Notes: generated from the letters alone by a model not told the origin. A stretch of DNA of 64,000 nt from Ga0077527 sp964433345 (GCA_964433345.1 CAYSQJ010000010.1:24221-88220); one strand, 5' to 3'; counted from the first letter of the stretch, positions 16,456-24,783 are shown. Made by a program: numbers and translations.

Positions 16456-18390
16456 ATGGTCGACACTGACGGAGTATCCGGCCCGGCCGGGGGGCGCTGG
16501 CGCGATCTGCTCGCGCCGGCGCCACTTCTTGCACTGGCGTGGAGCGCTTTCCAGATCGCGCTTTTCATCTGGCCCACCATTTCGACCATCATCCAGCGCG
16601 CCGGACATGTTTCATTCGGCGTTGCGCTGGCGCTGCTGCTTACGCATGACCGGTTCAGGACGCCCATTACAAGGGCGCTGAACTACATGATGGCGCTGCT
16701 GGCCCTCGCGCCGGCAGTCTATATCGCGCTCTCCGTCGAGCGCATCATGAACGGGCGCATTTCGGGTCTCGATCCGCTGGTTCCCGCCGACTATGTTTTC
16801 GGTGTCTGCCTGCTGATACTGGTCGCCGAGGCCTCGCGCCGCACGCTGGGGCTGGGCATCACGCTGCTGGCGGCGCTGTTCGTCGCCTATCATTTTGCCG
16901 GGCCGTACATCCCGGGTGCGATGGGTCACCGCTTCGGCGGATTCGACCAGTTCGTCGACATCCAGTTCCTGACCCTCCAGGGCCTGTTCGGCGTGCCCAC
17001 CGGCGTGTCAACGGAGGTGGTGTTTTATTTCATCCTGTTTGCCGCGGTTTACGATGTTTTCGGCGGCGGACGCATGATCATCGATCTCGCGATGAGCATT
17101 ACGGGTCGCCGCGTCGGCGGGCCGGCGAAGGCGGCGGTCATCGCCTCCGGCATGATGGGCAGCGTCTCCGGCAGCGCCGTCGCCAATGTGATGAGCACCG
17201 GAATTTTCACGATTCCGCTGATGAAGCGCGTCGGTTATGACCCGCGCTTTGCGGCAAGCGCCGAGGCGGTGGCTTCCACCGGTGGTCAGCTGGTGCCGCC
17301 GGTGATGGGGGCGGCGGCTTTCGTTATGGCCGACCTGTTGCAGACGCCTTACAGCCAGATTGTTATCGCGGCGATATTGCCGTCGATACTTTTTTACTCG
17401 GCATTGCTGATCGTCGTGCACCTGCAGGCGCGCAAGGACAGCCTGGGCTCGATCGATGTGTCCGCATTGCCGCGCCTGGGTGCCACGCTGCGCGAGCGCG
17501 GGCACATGCTGATACCGCTGCTGTGGCTGTGCTACCGGGTGGTCGCAGGATATCCGGTGGACCAGACCGCAGTGGAGGCGGCGATACTGTCCGTGTTCTG
17601 CGGCATGGCGCGCCGGAGCACGCGCGCGGGCCCCCTGCAACTGGTGCAGTCGCTGGTGGCGGCTGCGGAACGCACGATCAATGTCGCGCTGCCCTGCGCG
17701 GTGGCGGGCATCCTGGTGGCTGTCATTGCCTACTCGGGGCTGGGCACCAAGTTCACGACCTTGATGGTGTTCCTGTCCGGCGGCTGGCTGCCGGCGATGC
17801 TGGTGCTTGCGGCGCTGGGCGCGCTGATACTCGGCTGCGGCATGCCGACCACATCGGCCTATATCATGGCGGCAGTGCTGATCGCGCCGGCGCTCATATT
17901 GCTGGGCGTTGAACCGCTGGTTGCGCATTTTTTCCTGTTCTATTTCGCCATCCTGTCGATGGTGACGCCGCCGGTCGCGCTGGCTTCCTACGCGGCGGCG
18001 GCCATTGCCGAAGCACCCGCCGGCGCCACCGGCTGGAAGGCTTTCGGCATGGCGATGCCCGGATTCATCATTCCCTTCGCCATCGTGATTCACCCCGGGC
18101 TGCTGCTGACCGACGCGATAAGCATCGGTGACTCGATCTGGGGATTTTTCAACGTGTTCACCGGTTTTGTCGCGCTGGGAGCCGCAATTACCGGGTTCCT
18201 GTTCCGTGATCTCAACACGCGCTGGAGAGCCTATTTCGTGCTGGTCGGCGTCATCAACGTGCTGCCCGGCATATGGGTGTCGCTGATTTCGTTTGCCGCC
18301 CTTGCCGTTCCGGCCGTCATTTTCTGGAGGCGCGCGCGCCACCCCGTTGCTGCCGCTCGCCCGGCATCAGCACGCCCGGTTGATTCATAA
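16456..18390 (+). CDS. TRAP transporter permease, fused DctQ-DctM (TAXI type)
   Basis: Integral membrane protein of about 644 aa joining the small 4-TM DctQ-like part (first ~170 residues) and the large DctM-like part. The DctM half carries conserved glycine-rich stretches: ASGMMGSVSGSAVANVMSTG, ASTGGQLVPPVMGAAAFVMA and GCGMPTTSAYIMAAVLIAP. Such fusions are the rule for TAXI systems. It forms the permease for the receptor encoded just before and is driven by an ion gradient. ATG 16456 chosen; a TTG six bases upstream is possible. It closes the catabolic island. Confidence 0.88.
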   Translation: MVDTDGVSGPAGGRWRDLLAPAPLLALAWSAFQIALFIWPTISTIIQRAGHVSFGVALALLLTHDRFRTPITRALNYMMALLALAPAVYIALSVERIMNGRISGLDPLVPADYVFGVCLLILVAEASRRTLGLGITLLAALFVAYHFAGPYIPGAMGHRFGGFDQFVDIQFLTLQGLFGVPTGVSTEVVFYFILFAAVYDVFGGGRMIIDLAMSITGRRVGGPAKAAVIASGMMGSVSGSAVANVMSTGIFTIPLMKRVGYDPRFAASAEAVASTGGQLVPPVMGAAAFVMADLLQTPYSQIVIAAILPSILFYSALLIVVHLQARKDSLGSIDVSALPRLGATLRERGHMLIPLLWLCYRVVAGYPVDQTAVEAAILSVFCGMARRSTRAGPLQLVQSLVAAAERTINVALPCAVAGILVAVIAYSGLGTKFTTLMVFLSGGWLPAMLVLAALGALILGCGMPTTSAYIMAAVLIAPALILLGVEPLVAHFFLFYFAILSMVTPPVALASYAAAAIAEAPAGATGWKAFGMAMPGFIIPFAIVIHPGLLLTDAISIGDSIWGFFNVFTGFVALGAAITGFLFRDLNTRWRAYFVLVGVINVLPGIWVSLISFAALAVPAVIFWRRARHPVAAARPASARPVDS

Positions 18391-18497
18391 GGCCATGGAT
18401 GGCGCCGGTGTCGGCGCGTCCGGGCCGACCTGCGGGAAACTCTGCGCCCATGTGACTGGCCCGCTCCATGAACTTGGCGCCCGCACGGAGGTCAATA

Positions 18498-18511
18498 TTG
18501 ACTCAGGTCAA
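18498..18511 (+). promoter_or_regulatory. candidate FNR/Anr-type box upstream of yqjD-like operon
   Basis: TTGACTCAGGTCAA fits the FNR-family consensus TTGAYNNNNRTCAA at every fixed base. It overlaps a second palindrome, GTCAATATTGAC (18491-18502). It lies about 135 bases before the DUF883 gene in the 256-base gap after the TRAP permease; nothing else was recognised in that gap. An activator role would need a promoter about 40 bases downstream, which I cannot define well. Confidence 0.4.
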
Positions 18512-18646
18512 CAGCAGGGGCGGGCAGCAGGTTCATGATCCGAGCATGGGCGGCCGGCGGCTGCTTGCGCGGCGGAAGGATGGCCGCGGAGACCGGAATT
18601 TCGATCTTCAACAAAACAGCAGCACATCATCAGAAAGGGTAATGCC

Positions 18647-18979
18647 ATGAATGCGAATGACATGTCGGGCGCCAACGCTCCGGAGGTTTCCAAGGAAAAG
18701 CTGATCAGCGACTTCAAGGTCGTGGTGGCGGACGCCGAGGCGTTGCTGAAGGCTTCGGCCGGCCAGGGCGGCGAAGCGCTGGCTGCCGCACGCAGCCGCA
18801 TCGAGGACTCGCTGAAGGTCGCCAAGGCGAAAATGCTCGATGCCGAGGAGCAGCTGCTGCAGAAAACCAAGGCCGCGGCGCGGGCGACCGATGATTACGT
18901 GCACGACCATCCCTGGCATGCGGTAGGCATCGCGGCCGGCATCGGCCTGGTGGTGGGCATGCTGATTGGCCGGCGCTGA
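18647..18979 (+). CDS. DUF883 family protein (ElaB/YqjD-like)
   Basis: A 110 aa protein with a long helical, Ala/Lys/Glu-rich central part (about residues 20-85) and a C-terminal membrane anchor, HDHPWHAVGIAAGIGLVVGMLIGRR. YqjD of E. coli is tail-anchored in the inner membrane and binds ribosomes in stationary phase. Here it is followed closely by YqjE- and YqjK-like genes, the same trio as in E. coli. A short purine-rich ribosome site (AAAGGG) precedes the ATG. The candidate FNR-type box lies upstream. Confidence 0.9.
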   Translation: MNANDMSGANAPEVSKEKLISDFKVVVADAEALLKASAGQGGEALAAARSRIEDSLKVAKAKMLDAEEQLLQKTKAAARATDDYVHDHPWHAVGIAAGIGLVVGMLIGRR

Positions 18980-18987
18980 TCACGGCA

Positions 18988-19377
18988 ATGGATCAACCTC
19001 AGGCGGCGGGCGGCGGGCTTTTCGAGTCGCTGAAGACGCTGGGCGCGACGCTTGCGGCCATTCTCCAGAACCGCCTGGAGCTGCTGTCCACGGACCTTGC
19101 CGAGGAGCGCGCGCGGCTGGGTTCCATTCTTCTGTTGGCGCTGGTGGCGCTGTTCTGCCTCGGCGTCGGGGTGCTGCTGCTGACACTGCTGGTGGTGGTG
19201 CTGTTCTGGGATACCCATCGCCTCGCTGCGCTGGGAACCCTGACCGCCTTGTTTCTCGCCGCAGGGACATGGATCGGCTGGTTGGCCAGGGAACGGCTGC
19301 GCAGCAAGCCGCGGCTTTTCGAAGCGAGCATCGCGGAGCTGGAGAAGGACCGTGAGCACCTGGGATCGGGACGATGA
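18988..19377 (+). CDS. phage holin family protein (YqjE-like)
   Basis: A 129 aa protein with an N-terminal amphipathic part (SLKTLGATLAAILQNRLELLSTDLAEERARLG) and two close membrane segments (ILLLALVALFCLGVGVLLLTLL and LGTLTALFLAAGTWIGWLA). This is the Pfam holin_3_6 / YqjE layout. It lies 8 bases after the DUF883 gene and overlaps the next start by 4 bases. The name holin is historical; a role in envelope stress is likely but not shown. Confidence 0.85.
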   Translation: MDQPQAAGGGLFESLKTLGATLAAILQNRLELLSTDLAEERARLGSILLLALVALFCLGVGVLLLTLLVVVLFWDTHRLAALGTLTALFLAAGTWIGWLARERLRSKPRLFEASIAELEKDREHLGSGR

Positions 19378-19664
19378 ACGCTGATCTGGAACGTATAGCC
19401 GAACGCCGGCGCCTGCTGGTGTCGCAGGCGGCTGCGCAGCGTTTCGTCCTCGGGCGGGAGATGGCGCAGTGGAAGCCGCGGCTCGCGCTGGCCGACCGCG
19501 GCATCGCGATCATCCGTTATGCAGGCCGCTATCCTGCGCTGATCGCCGGCGCAGGCCTGGCGGTGGCCCTGCTGCGGCCGCGCTTCAGCCTGATCTGGCT
19601 GCAGCGCGGGCTTCTGGCATGGCAGATCGTCAGCCGGCTTCGCGGCGTCCGTCGTATCCGGTAA
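19374..19664 (+). CDS. YqjK-like protein
   Basis: A 96 aa protein. The N-terminus ERIAERRRLLVSQAAAQR is a basic helix typical of YqjK. One hydrophobic segment (YAGRYPALIAGAGLAVALLRP) follows, then a basic tail. The ATG overlaps the YqjE-like stop (ATGA). Function is unknown in all species; the call rests on position and the N-terminal pattern. Confidence 0.75.
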   Translation: MNADLERIAERRRLLVSQAAAQRFVLGREMAQWKPRLALADRGIAIIRYAGRYPALIAGAGLAVALLRPRFSLIWLQRGLLAWQIVSRLRGVRRIR

Positions 19665-19740
19665 CCGGGGGCCGAGGGGCTGCAGCACCGCGGCTTTGCC
19701 CGCGCTCATTTTCTGAAACCGGTTCTGGTATGGTCCAGCG

Positions 19741-21471
19741 ATGGAATACTGGAATCTCGCCATTCTCGTTGGTGCACTGATCCTGCTGATCAGCATCGTC
19801 GCCAGCGACATTTCCTCGCGGCTCGGCGCGCCGCTGCTGTTCGTCTTCCTGCTGTTGGGCATGCTTGCCGGCGAGGAAGGGCCGGGCGGCATCCGCTTCG
19901 ATGACGTCGAGGCGGCCTACATGACCGGCACCCTGGCGCTTGCGGTGATCATATTCGACGGCGGCATGCGTACGCGCCGGGAGACTTTCCGGGTCGCGCT
20001 GTGGCCGGCAGTCAGCCTGGCCACGCTGGGCGTGGTCATCACCGCCGGGCTGGTGGGTGTTTTTGCCGCATGGATACTCGGTCTCGGCTGGCTGCAGGGT
20101 TTGCTGGTCGGCGCCATCGTCGGATCGACCGATGCGGCGGCGGTGTTTTCCCTGCTGCGAAACGCCGGACTGTCGCTGAAGGAGCGCGTCGCGGCGACCC
20201 TGGAAATAGAGTCCGCCAGCAACGACCCGATGGCCATTTTCCTGACGGTGACGGTCATCGCCCTGCTCGCGGCAGGGCATTCGGGATTCGATGCCGCCGT
20301 GCTGCTGTCGCTGCTGCAGCAGTTCGGCATCGGTGCAGTGCTGGGCCTTGGCGGCGGCCGGATGCTGGTCTGGCTGATCAACCGCCTGAAGCTGGCGAGC
20401 GGCCTCTACCCCCTGCTGGCGGTGGCCGGCGGGCTGATCATCTTTGCAGCGACCGCGGAGCTCGGGGGTAGCGGCTTCCTGGCGATATTCATGGCGGGGC
20501 TGGTGCTCGGCAATTCGAAGCTGCAGTCGGCGCAGAACATACTGCGGGTGCACGACGGGCTTGCCTGGCTGAGCCAGATCGTGATGTTCGTGATTCTCGG
20601 GCTACTGGCGACGCCGAGCGACCTGATCAGCGTTGCCGGCCCGGCGCTGGCGATCGCCGCGTTCCTGATGCTGGTGGCGCGTCCCGCCGCGGTGATGATC
20701 GGGCTGCTGCCGTTCCGCCTGCCCTGGCGCGAACAGCTGTTCATCAGCTGGGTCGGTTTGCGCGGCGCGGTGCCGGTCGTGCTGGCCCTGTTTCCGCTGA
20801 TCTACGGTACCGAGCATGCGCGGCTTTATTTCAATGTCGCCTTCTTCATCGTGCTGGTATCACTGCTGCTCCAGGGCTGGACCATTGCCGTGACCGCGCG
20901 CTGGCTGGGACTCGAGGTGCCGCCGGCCATCGAGCCACTGCAGCGGGTTCCCCTCGACGCGCCGGGCCATTACGACGAGCATGAAATCCTCTGCTACGAG
21001 GTGATGCCGGGCAGCCAGATCGCCGGGCGCGGTCTGGCGGAGCTGCAGCTCTCGGACCGCATGCAGATCATCATGGTGATGCGCGGCGGCGATCCGCAGA
21101 CCCTGGTTCCCGGGCTGAGCTTCGACGCGGGCGATTATGTCTACCTGCTCGCCCAGCCGAAGGACCTGCCGTACCTGGGCAGGCTTTTTGATCCGCACCG
21201 GGAACCCGAGAGGCTGGAGGAGCACCGCTATTTCGGCGATTTCGTGCTCAATGGCGATGCGGTCATGGCGGATCTCGGCATGGCGTACGGCATCGATATT
21301 CCCGGGGATGCCGGGGACATGACGCTGGCCGCTTACCTGTCGCGGATGTTCCGTGGCCGCGCCGTGGTCGGGGACCGTGCCGATCTCGGGCGTGCGCAAC
21401 TGGTGGTGCGCGAGATCGAAAACGGCCAGGTGCATCGCGTCGGCCTGCGCCTGCGCCGGGGAAGCAACTGA
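19741..21471 (+). CDS. potassium/proton antiporter (NhaP2/CvrA type)
   Basis: CPA1-family cation/proton antiporter, 576 aa. About twelve to thirteen membrane segments span residues 1-390, with the family blocks GSTDAAAVFSLLRNAGLSLKE, ESASNDPMAIFLTV and SWVGLRGAVPVVLALFPL. The ion-translocating Asp is expected in the ASNDPMA block. The C-terminal 170 residues form a soluble regulatory part: a TrkA_C/RCK-C domain (EVMPGSQIAGRGLAELQLS...GDYVYLLAQPKD) and a further small domain near the end. NhaP2-type proteins exchange K+ for H+ and protect from alkali or osmotic stress. Own promoter likely in the 76-base gap. Confidence 0.88.
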   Translation: MEYWNLAILVGALILLISIVASDISSRLGAPLLFVFLLLGMLAGEEGPGGIRFDDVEAAYMTGTLALAVIIFDGGMRTRRETFRVALWPAVSLATLGVVITAGLVGVFAAWILGLGWLQGLLVGAIVGSTDAAAVFSLLRNAGLSLKERVAATLEIESASNDPMAIFLTVTVIALLAAGHSGFDAAVLLSLLQQFGIGAVLGLGGGRMLVWLINRLKLASGLYPLLAVAGGLIIFAATAELGGSGFLAIFMAGLVLGNSKLQSAQNILRVHDGLAWLSQIVMFVILGLLATPSDLISVAGPALAIAAFLMLVARPAAVMIGLLPFRLPWREQLFISWVGLRGAVPVVLALFPLIYGTEHARLYFNVAFFIVLVSLLLQGWTIAVTARWLGLEVPPAIEPLQRVPLDAPGHYDEHEILCYEVMPGSQIAGRGLAELQLSDRMQIIMVMRGGDPQTLVPGLSFDAGDYVYLLAQPKDLPYLGRLFDPHREPERLEEHRYFGDFVLNGDAVMADLGMAYGIDIPGDAGDMTLAAYLSRMFRGRAVVGDRADLGRAQLVVREIENGQVHRVGLRLRRGSN

Positions 21472-21474
21472 CCG

Positions 21475-21834
21475 TCAGGCGCGAACCAGGGTCCTGAAGC
21501 CGCCCCAGAACATCCGTTGGGTGTCGAAGGGCATATCCTGCGGACCGCCCATCGCGGCCATGCGCGGATCCTTGAACACTTTCGCGTTGACGCGGTCGCG
21601 GTGGGCGCGCGTCCTGTAGAGGATCCAGGCGAAGACCACCGTTTCGCCGGGTTTCAGCTTCACGCTCTGGGGGAAGGAGGTGAGCTTTCCCGGCTTGACG
21701 TCGTCGGCGACGCATTCCATGTAGTCCAGCGCGCCGTGCTCGCGCCAGATTTTTCCGGCCTTGCGGGCGATGCGGCGATAGGCCTCGATCTTTTTCTTCG
21801 GTACCGGCAACACGAATCCGTCGACGTAGGGCAT
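21475..21834 (-). CDS. DUF1428 domain-containing protein
   Basis: A 119 aa protein beginning MPYVDGFVLPVPKKKIEAYR, with YMECVADDV and VVFAWILYRTRAHRDRVNAKV and a Met-rich end (MGGPQDMPFDTQRMFWGGF). This matches DUF1428, a small dimeric alpha-beta barrel family (YbaA-like) without known reaction. The start at 21834 follows a GGAG-type ribosome site. It is convergent with the antiporter gene, 3 bases apart. It may be transcribed with the upstream MoaD-like gene, but a 70-base gap separates them. Confidence 0.85.
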   Translation of the reverse strand: MPYVDGFVLPVPKKKIEAYRRIARKAGKIWREHGALDYMECVADDVKPGKLTSFPQSVKLKPGETVVFAWILYRTRAHRDRVNAKVFKDPRMAAMGGPQDMPFDTQRMFWGGFRTLVRA

Positions 21835-21904
21835 TGCTGTTCTCCTCGGGTTGTTGCCGTTCAAATTATCCGGTCGGTCCGGACACTGCGCTGCTGTTGG
21901 AGAC

Positions 21905-22162
21905 TTAACCGCCGGACAGCGCCTGCACGATGACCACTTCGTCGTTCTCTGCCAGCGGCTGCGCCAGGTCGCGGACCTGCCTGCCGTTGATGAAGATGCG
22001 GATATGGCGGCGGATGTGGTCCTGCTCGTCGACCATGCGGAAGCGGATGCCCTCGTACCGGCGGTCGAGGTCGGTGAGCAGTTCGGCGAGCGTCGCGCCC
22101 CGCGCTTCGGCACGGCTGCTTTGGGTGTACGAACGCAGCGCGCTGGGAATCAGCACCTTCAT
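21905..22162 (-). CDS. MoaD/ThiS family ubiquitin-like protein
   Basis: An 85 aa beta-grasp protein with Leu-rich core, FRMVDEQDHIRRHIRIFINGRQVRDL, a segment NDEVVIVQALSGG and a terminal Gly-Gly. The C-terminal GG is what MoaD, ThiS and sulfur-carrier relatives use to form a thiocarboxylate. It lies 6 bases after the BNR-repeat gene on the same strand, not beside moaE or thiG. Such pairing is known to me from other betaproteobacteria, but its purpose is not. A role in molybdopterin synthesis is possible, since a molybdenum hydroxylase is encoded nearby. Confidence 0.85.
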   Translation of the reverse strand: MKVLIPSALRSYTQSSRAEARGATLAELLTDLDRRYEGIRFRMVDEQDHIRRHIRIFINGRQVRDLAQPLAENDEVVIVQALSGG

Positions 22163-22168
22163 CGCGGC

Positions 22169-23323
22169 TTACAGTTCCGCCGTTTCGACCGCGTAGATTT
22201 CCGGCAGGTGGCGCGCGATGCAGTTCCAGCGTTTGCCGCCGTCGCGTCCCATCCACAGTTCACCGCTGGTGGTACCGAAGTACAGCGCCACCGATTCCGC
22301 GTTGTCGGCACACATCGCCTGGCGCTTGACCGTCCACCAGGCCTGCGATTTCGGCAGGCCGGCATCGAGCCGTTGCCAGGTCCTGCCGCCGTTCTTCGTG
22401 CCGTAGGCCGCAGGCCTGCCGCCGGGGCTGGTGCGCGGCCACACCCCGCTGCCGTCCATCGGGAACACCCAGGCGCTGTTGTCGTCGCGCGGGTGGACCA
22501 CCATCGGGAAACCGATGTCGCCGACCGTCTTTGGCATCGACTTGCCGATGCGCACCCAGGTGTCGGAGGGATGATCGAGGCGGTAGATGCCGCAGTGGTT
22601 CTGCTGGTAGAGCCGGTCCGGGTTGGAGGGGCACATCCTGATGCAGTGCGGGTCGTGGAAGGTCGGCTGTTGCGGATCGAAGCCGAAACCCTCGACCACG
22701 TCGAGGCCCTTGATCAGCGTTTTCCAGGTCCGGCCGCCGTCGCGCGACTCATGCACGCCGCCGCCGGACATGCCGATATAAAGATGACGCGCATCGCGGG
22801 GATCGACGATCACCGAGTGCAGCTTGGGACCGTCGGGCGTCCCGTCCTGCGCCGTGCCCATCCATACGCGGAACTGCGGGTCATCGTTGAGCGTCGAGTA
22901 CGGCGCCCAGGTCACGCCGCCGTCGGCGGAGCGGAACAGGCCCTGGGGGCTGGTGCCGGCGTACCAGACACCGGGTTCCGATGCCGGACCCGGGGTCAGC
23001 CAGAAGGTATGGTCGACGGAACGACCCTTGCCGTCCGCGGCCTTGGCGAAAGCCGGCGGCTGCGCGGCTTCCTTCCAGCTGCGGCCACGGTCGGTGGAGC
23101 GGAACACCGTCGGCCCGAGGTGGCCGGTTTTCGCCGCGGCGAGCAGCGTTTTGCCGTCGCGCGGGTCGAGCACCATATGGCTGATCACATGGCCGAGGAA
23201 ATGCGGTCCGTCGGCCTTCCAGGTCTTGCGTTGCGCGTCGCCGTGGAACAGCCAGGCGCCCTTGCGGGTGGCGACGAGGATGACGGTGCGGCGTTTTTCT
23301 TCTGTGGCGGATTTTCGCGGCAT
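22169..23323 (-). CDS. BNR/sialidase-like beta-propeller protein
   Basis: A 384 aa protein with repeated Asp-box type motifs: STDRGRSWKEA, SADGGVTWAPY, SRDGGRTWKTL and KNGGRTWQRL, plus GRDGGKRWNCI. These are the S-x-D-x-G-x-T-W pattern of BNR repeats, arranged as a beta-propeller. The sialidase catalytic residues were not identified, so an enzymatic role is doubtful. No signal peptide is visible, so it should be cytoplasmic. Start ATG 23323 chosen for the strong GGGAGG site upstream; a longer version reaches 23353. It is directly upstream of the MoaD-like gene. Confidence 0.78.
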   Translation of the reverse strand: MPRKSATEEKRRTVILVATRKGAWLFHGDAQRKTWKADGPHFLGHVISHMVLDPRDGKTLLAAAKTGHLGPTVFRSTDRGRSWKEAAQPPAFAKAADGKGRSVDHTFWLTPGPASEPGVWYAGTSPQGLFRSADGGVTWAPYSTLNDDPQFRVWMGTAQDGTPDGPKLHSVIVDPRDARHLYIGMSGGGVHESRDGGRTWKTLIKGLDVVEGFGFDPQQPTFHDPHCIRMCPSNPDRLYQQNHCGIYRLDHPSDTWVRIGKSMPKTVGDIGFPMVVHPRDDNSAWVFPMDGSGVWPRTSPGGRPAAYGTKNGGRTWQRLDAGLPKSQAWWTVKRQAMCADNAESVALYFGTTSGELWMGRDGGKRWNCIARHLPEIYAVETAEL

Positions 23324-23353
23324 GCTTGCCTCCCGGGTAAAAGTCAAAAACAT

Positions 23354-23448
23354 TTACCGCCGATAGACGCCGATGAACGCAGATAAACCCCGGATGCGGG
23401 ATTGGTATGCATGTTGTCGGCGCTCATTGGCGTTGATCGGCGTTTACA
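23354..23448. repeat. intergenic palindromic repeat of the CGCCGATAAACGC type
   Basis: The left arm (23354-23388) contains CGCCGATAGACGCCGATGAACGCAGATAAA in two short units; the right arm (23416-23448) contains the complementary units CATTGGCGTTGATCGGCGTTTA. The inner part is about 27 bases. The right arm runs into the YciI gene and supplies its stop codon. This is a different sequence from the repeat at 1881-1998 but has the same layout: direct sub-repeats forming inverted arms. Confidence 0.6.
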
Positions 23449-23812
23449 AGCCTGGTTTGCTTTTCAACTGTGCTGCGACCGTGTCGCGGATCGGCCGCAC
23501 CGGACGCAGTTCGATGCTGCCGACGCGCGCCGGCGGGATGCCGGAGGCGATGCGTATCGCCTCGTCGAGATCCTTCGCGTCGATCATGTAGAAGCCGGCG
23601 AGCTGTTCCTTGGTTTCGGCGAAGGGACCGTCGGTGACGGCAACCTTGCCCTCGCGCACGCGCACCGTGGTCGCGGTCTGCACCGATTCCAGCGCCTCGG
23701 ATGCCAGGCAGTGGCCGCTGTTGCGGATGGCGCTGTCGTAGGCGACGCAGTCCTCGTCGTCCAGTTCAGACAGCCGTTTCTCGTCGAGGTAGACCAGGCA
23801 CAGGTATTTCAT
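23444..23812 (-). CDS. DGPF/YciI family protein
   Basis: A 122 aa protein beginning MKYLCLVYLDEKRLSELDD, with the block VREGKVAVTDGPFAETKEQLAGFYMIDAKDLDEAIRIA. It holds the exact DGPF tetrapeptide that names this group (COG3795). These are ferredoxin-like fold proteins related to YciI and are regularly encoded beside ECF42 sigma factors; their biochemical role is not established. It lies 11 bases after a paralogue on the same strand. The stop codon comes from the palindromic repeat, so the true C-terminus may have been changed by it. Confidence 0.9.
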   Translation of the reverse strand: MKYLCLVYLDEKRLSELDDEDCVAYDSAIRNSGHCLASEALESVQTATTVRVREGKVAVTDGPFAETKEQLAGFYMIDAKDLDEAIRIASGIPPARVGSIELRPVRPIRDTVAAQLKSKPGL

Positions 23813-23823
23813 CGGGACTCCGT

Positions 23824-24207
23824 TCAGGGATGTTTGTCGAAACCGAGCGCGGTCACGGTCTGCTGGTCTTCCGCCACCGGACGGATCTCGACGCAGCCGC
23901 GGGCGGCGCCGGGAATCCTTGCGGCAATGCGGATCGCTTCGTTGAGGTCGCGCGCCTCGATCAGGTAATAACCGCCGAGCTGCTCCTTGGTTTCGACCCA
24001 GGGGCCGTCGGTGGCCGAGACCTTGCCGTTGCGCACGCGGATCGTGGTCGCCTCGGACGGCGGCAGCAGCCGGTTGCAGCTGATGTAATGGCCACTGGCG
24101 CGGATGTCTTCCGTGAACTTCGCATACTCCGCGTAATGGCTGTCGGCATCGGCGGGCTCCATCTGTTCCATCACTTTTTCGGCACAGATCAGGCACAGGA
24201 ATTTCAT
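23824..24207 (-). CDS. DGPF/YciI family protein (variant DGPW)
   Basis: A 127 aa paralogue of the following gene, starting MKFLCLICAEKVMEQME and carrying VRNGKVSATDGPWVETKEQLGGYYLIEARDLNEAIRIA. The tetrapeptide is DGPW instead of DGPF. The two copies share the N-terminal strand, the GxxGHY-type middle part and the EAIRIA helix, so they probably arose by duplication. It lies 30 bases after the VOC gene and is expected to be in one transcript with it under the ECF42-type promoter. Confidence 0.88.
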   Translation of the reverse strand: MKFLCLICAEKVMEQMEPADADSHYAEYAKFTEDIRASGHYISCNRLLPPSEATTIRVRNGKVSATDGPWVETKEQLGGYYLIEARDLNEAIRIAARIPGAARGCVEIRPVAEDQQTVTALGFDKHP

Positions 24208-24237
24208 CGTGGTGTCCTTTGTCGGGGGAGCATGTTC

Positions 24238-24726
24238 TCAGGCCTGCTGCAGGGTGGCGATGTCGATTTTCGTCATCTGCAGCAGTTTCTGCATCACGCG
24301 TCCGGCTTTCCGCCTGTCCTGCAGCAGTTCCGGCAGCACTCGCGGCACGATCTGCCAGGACAGGCCGTAGCGGTCCTTCAGCCAGCCGCAGCGCTGTGCC
24401 GCCGGATCTGCACCGTCAGCCAGCCGGCGCCAGTAATAGTTCACTTCAGCCTGCGATTCGCAATGCACGACGAAGGACACCGCCTCGGTGAAGCGGAAGA
24501 CGGGGCCGCCGTTGATCGCGGTGAACTCCTGTCCCTCGATGCGGAAGGTGACGGTCATCGCCGTGCCTTCGGGCATGCCCGCGGCAGTTGCGGCTTCCTT
24601 GCCGTAACGGCTGACGGAAACGATGCGCGAATCGCGGAACAGCGCGACGTAAAACCTTGCGGCTTCCTCGGCGTTGCGATCGAACCACAGGAAGGGCGTG
24701 ATTTTCTGCGGGATCTGCAGCTTCAT
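24238..24726 (-). CDS. VOC family protein (PhnB/glyoxalase-like)
   Basis: A 162 aa protein of the vicinal-oxygen-chelate fold, beginning MKLQIPQKITPFLWFDRNAEEAARFYVALF, with SVSFVVHCESQAEVNYYWRRL in the second module and GWLKDRYGLSWQIVPRVLPEL at the end. Proteins of this subgroup are often labelled 3-demethylubiquinone methyltransferase, which they are probably not. It is the first gene of the predicted ECF42 target unit. A metal site in these members is not certain. No close homologue with known reaction comes to mind. Confidence 0.85.
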   Translation of the reverse strand: MKLQIPQKITPFLWFDRNAEEAARFYVALFRDSRIVSVSRYGKEAATAAGMPEGTAMTVTFRIEGQEFTAINGGPVFRFTEAVSFVVHCESQAEVNYYWRRLADGADPAAQRCGWLKDRYGLSWQIVPRVLPELLQDRRKAGRVMQKLLQMTKIDIATLQQA

Positions 24727-24783
24727 TTGCGCATCCTTGCGTCAAGTTCGCAAAAACTTGCGATGCTCATGAGTCGGTTTATA

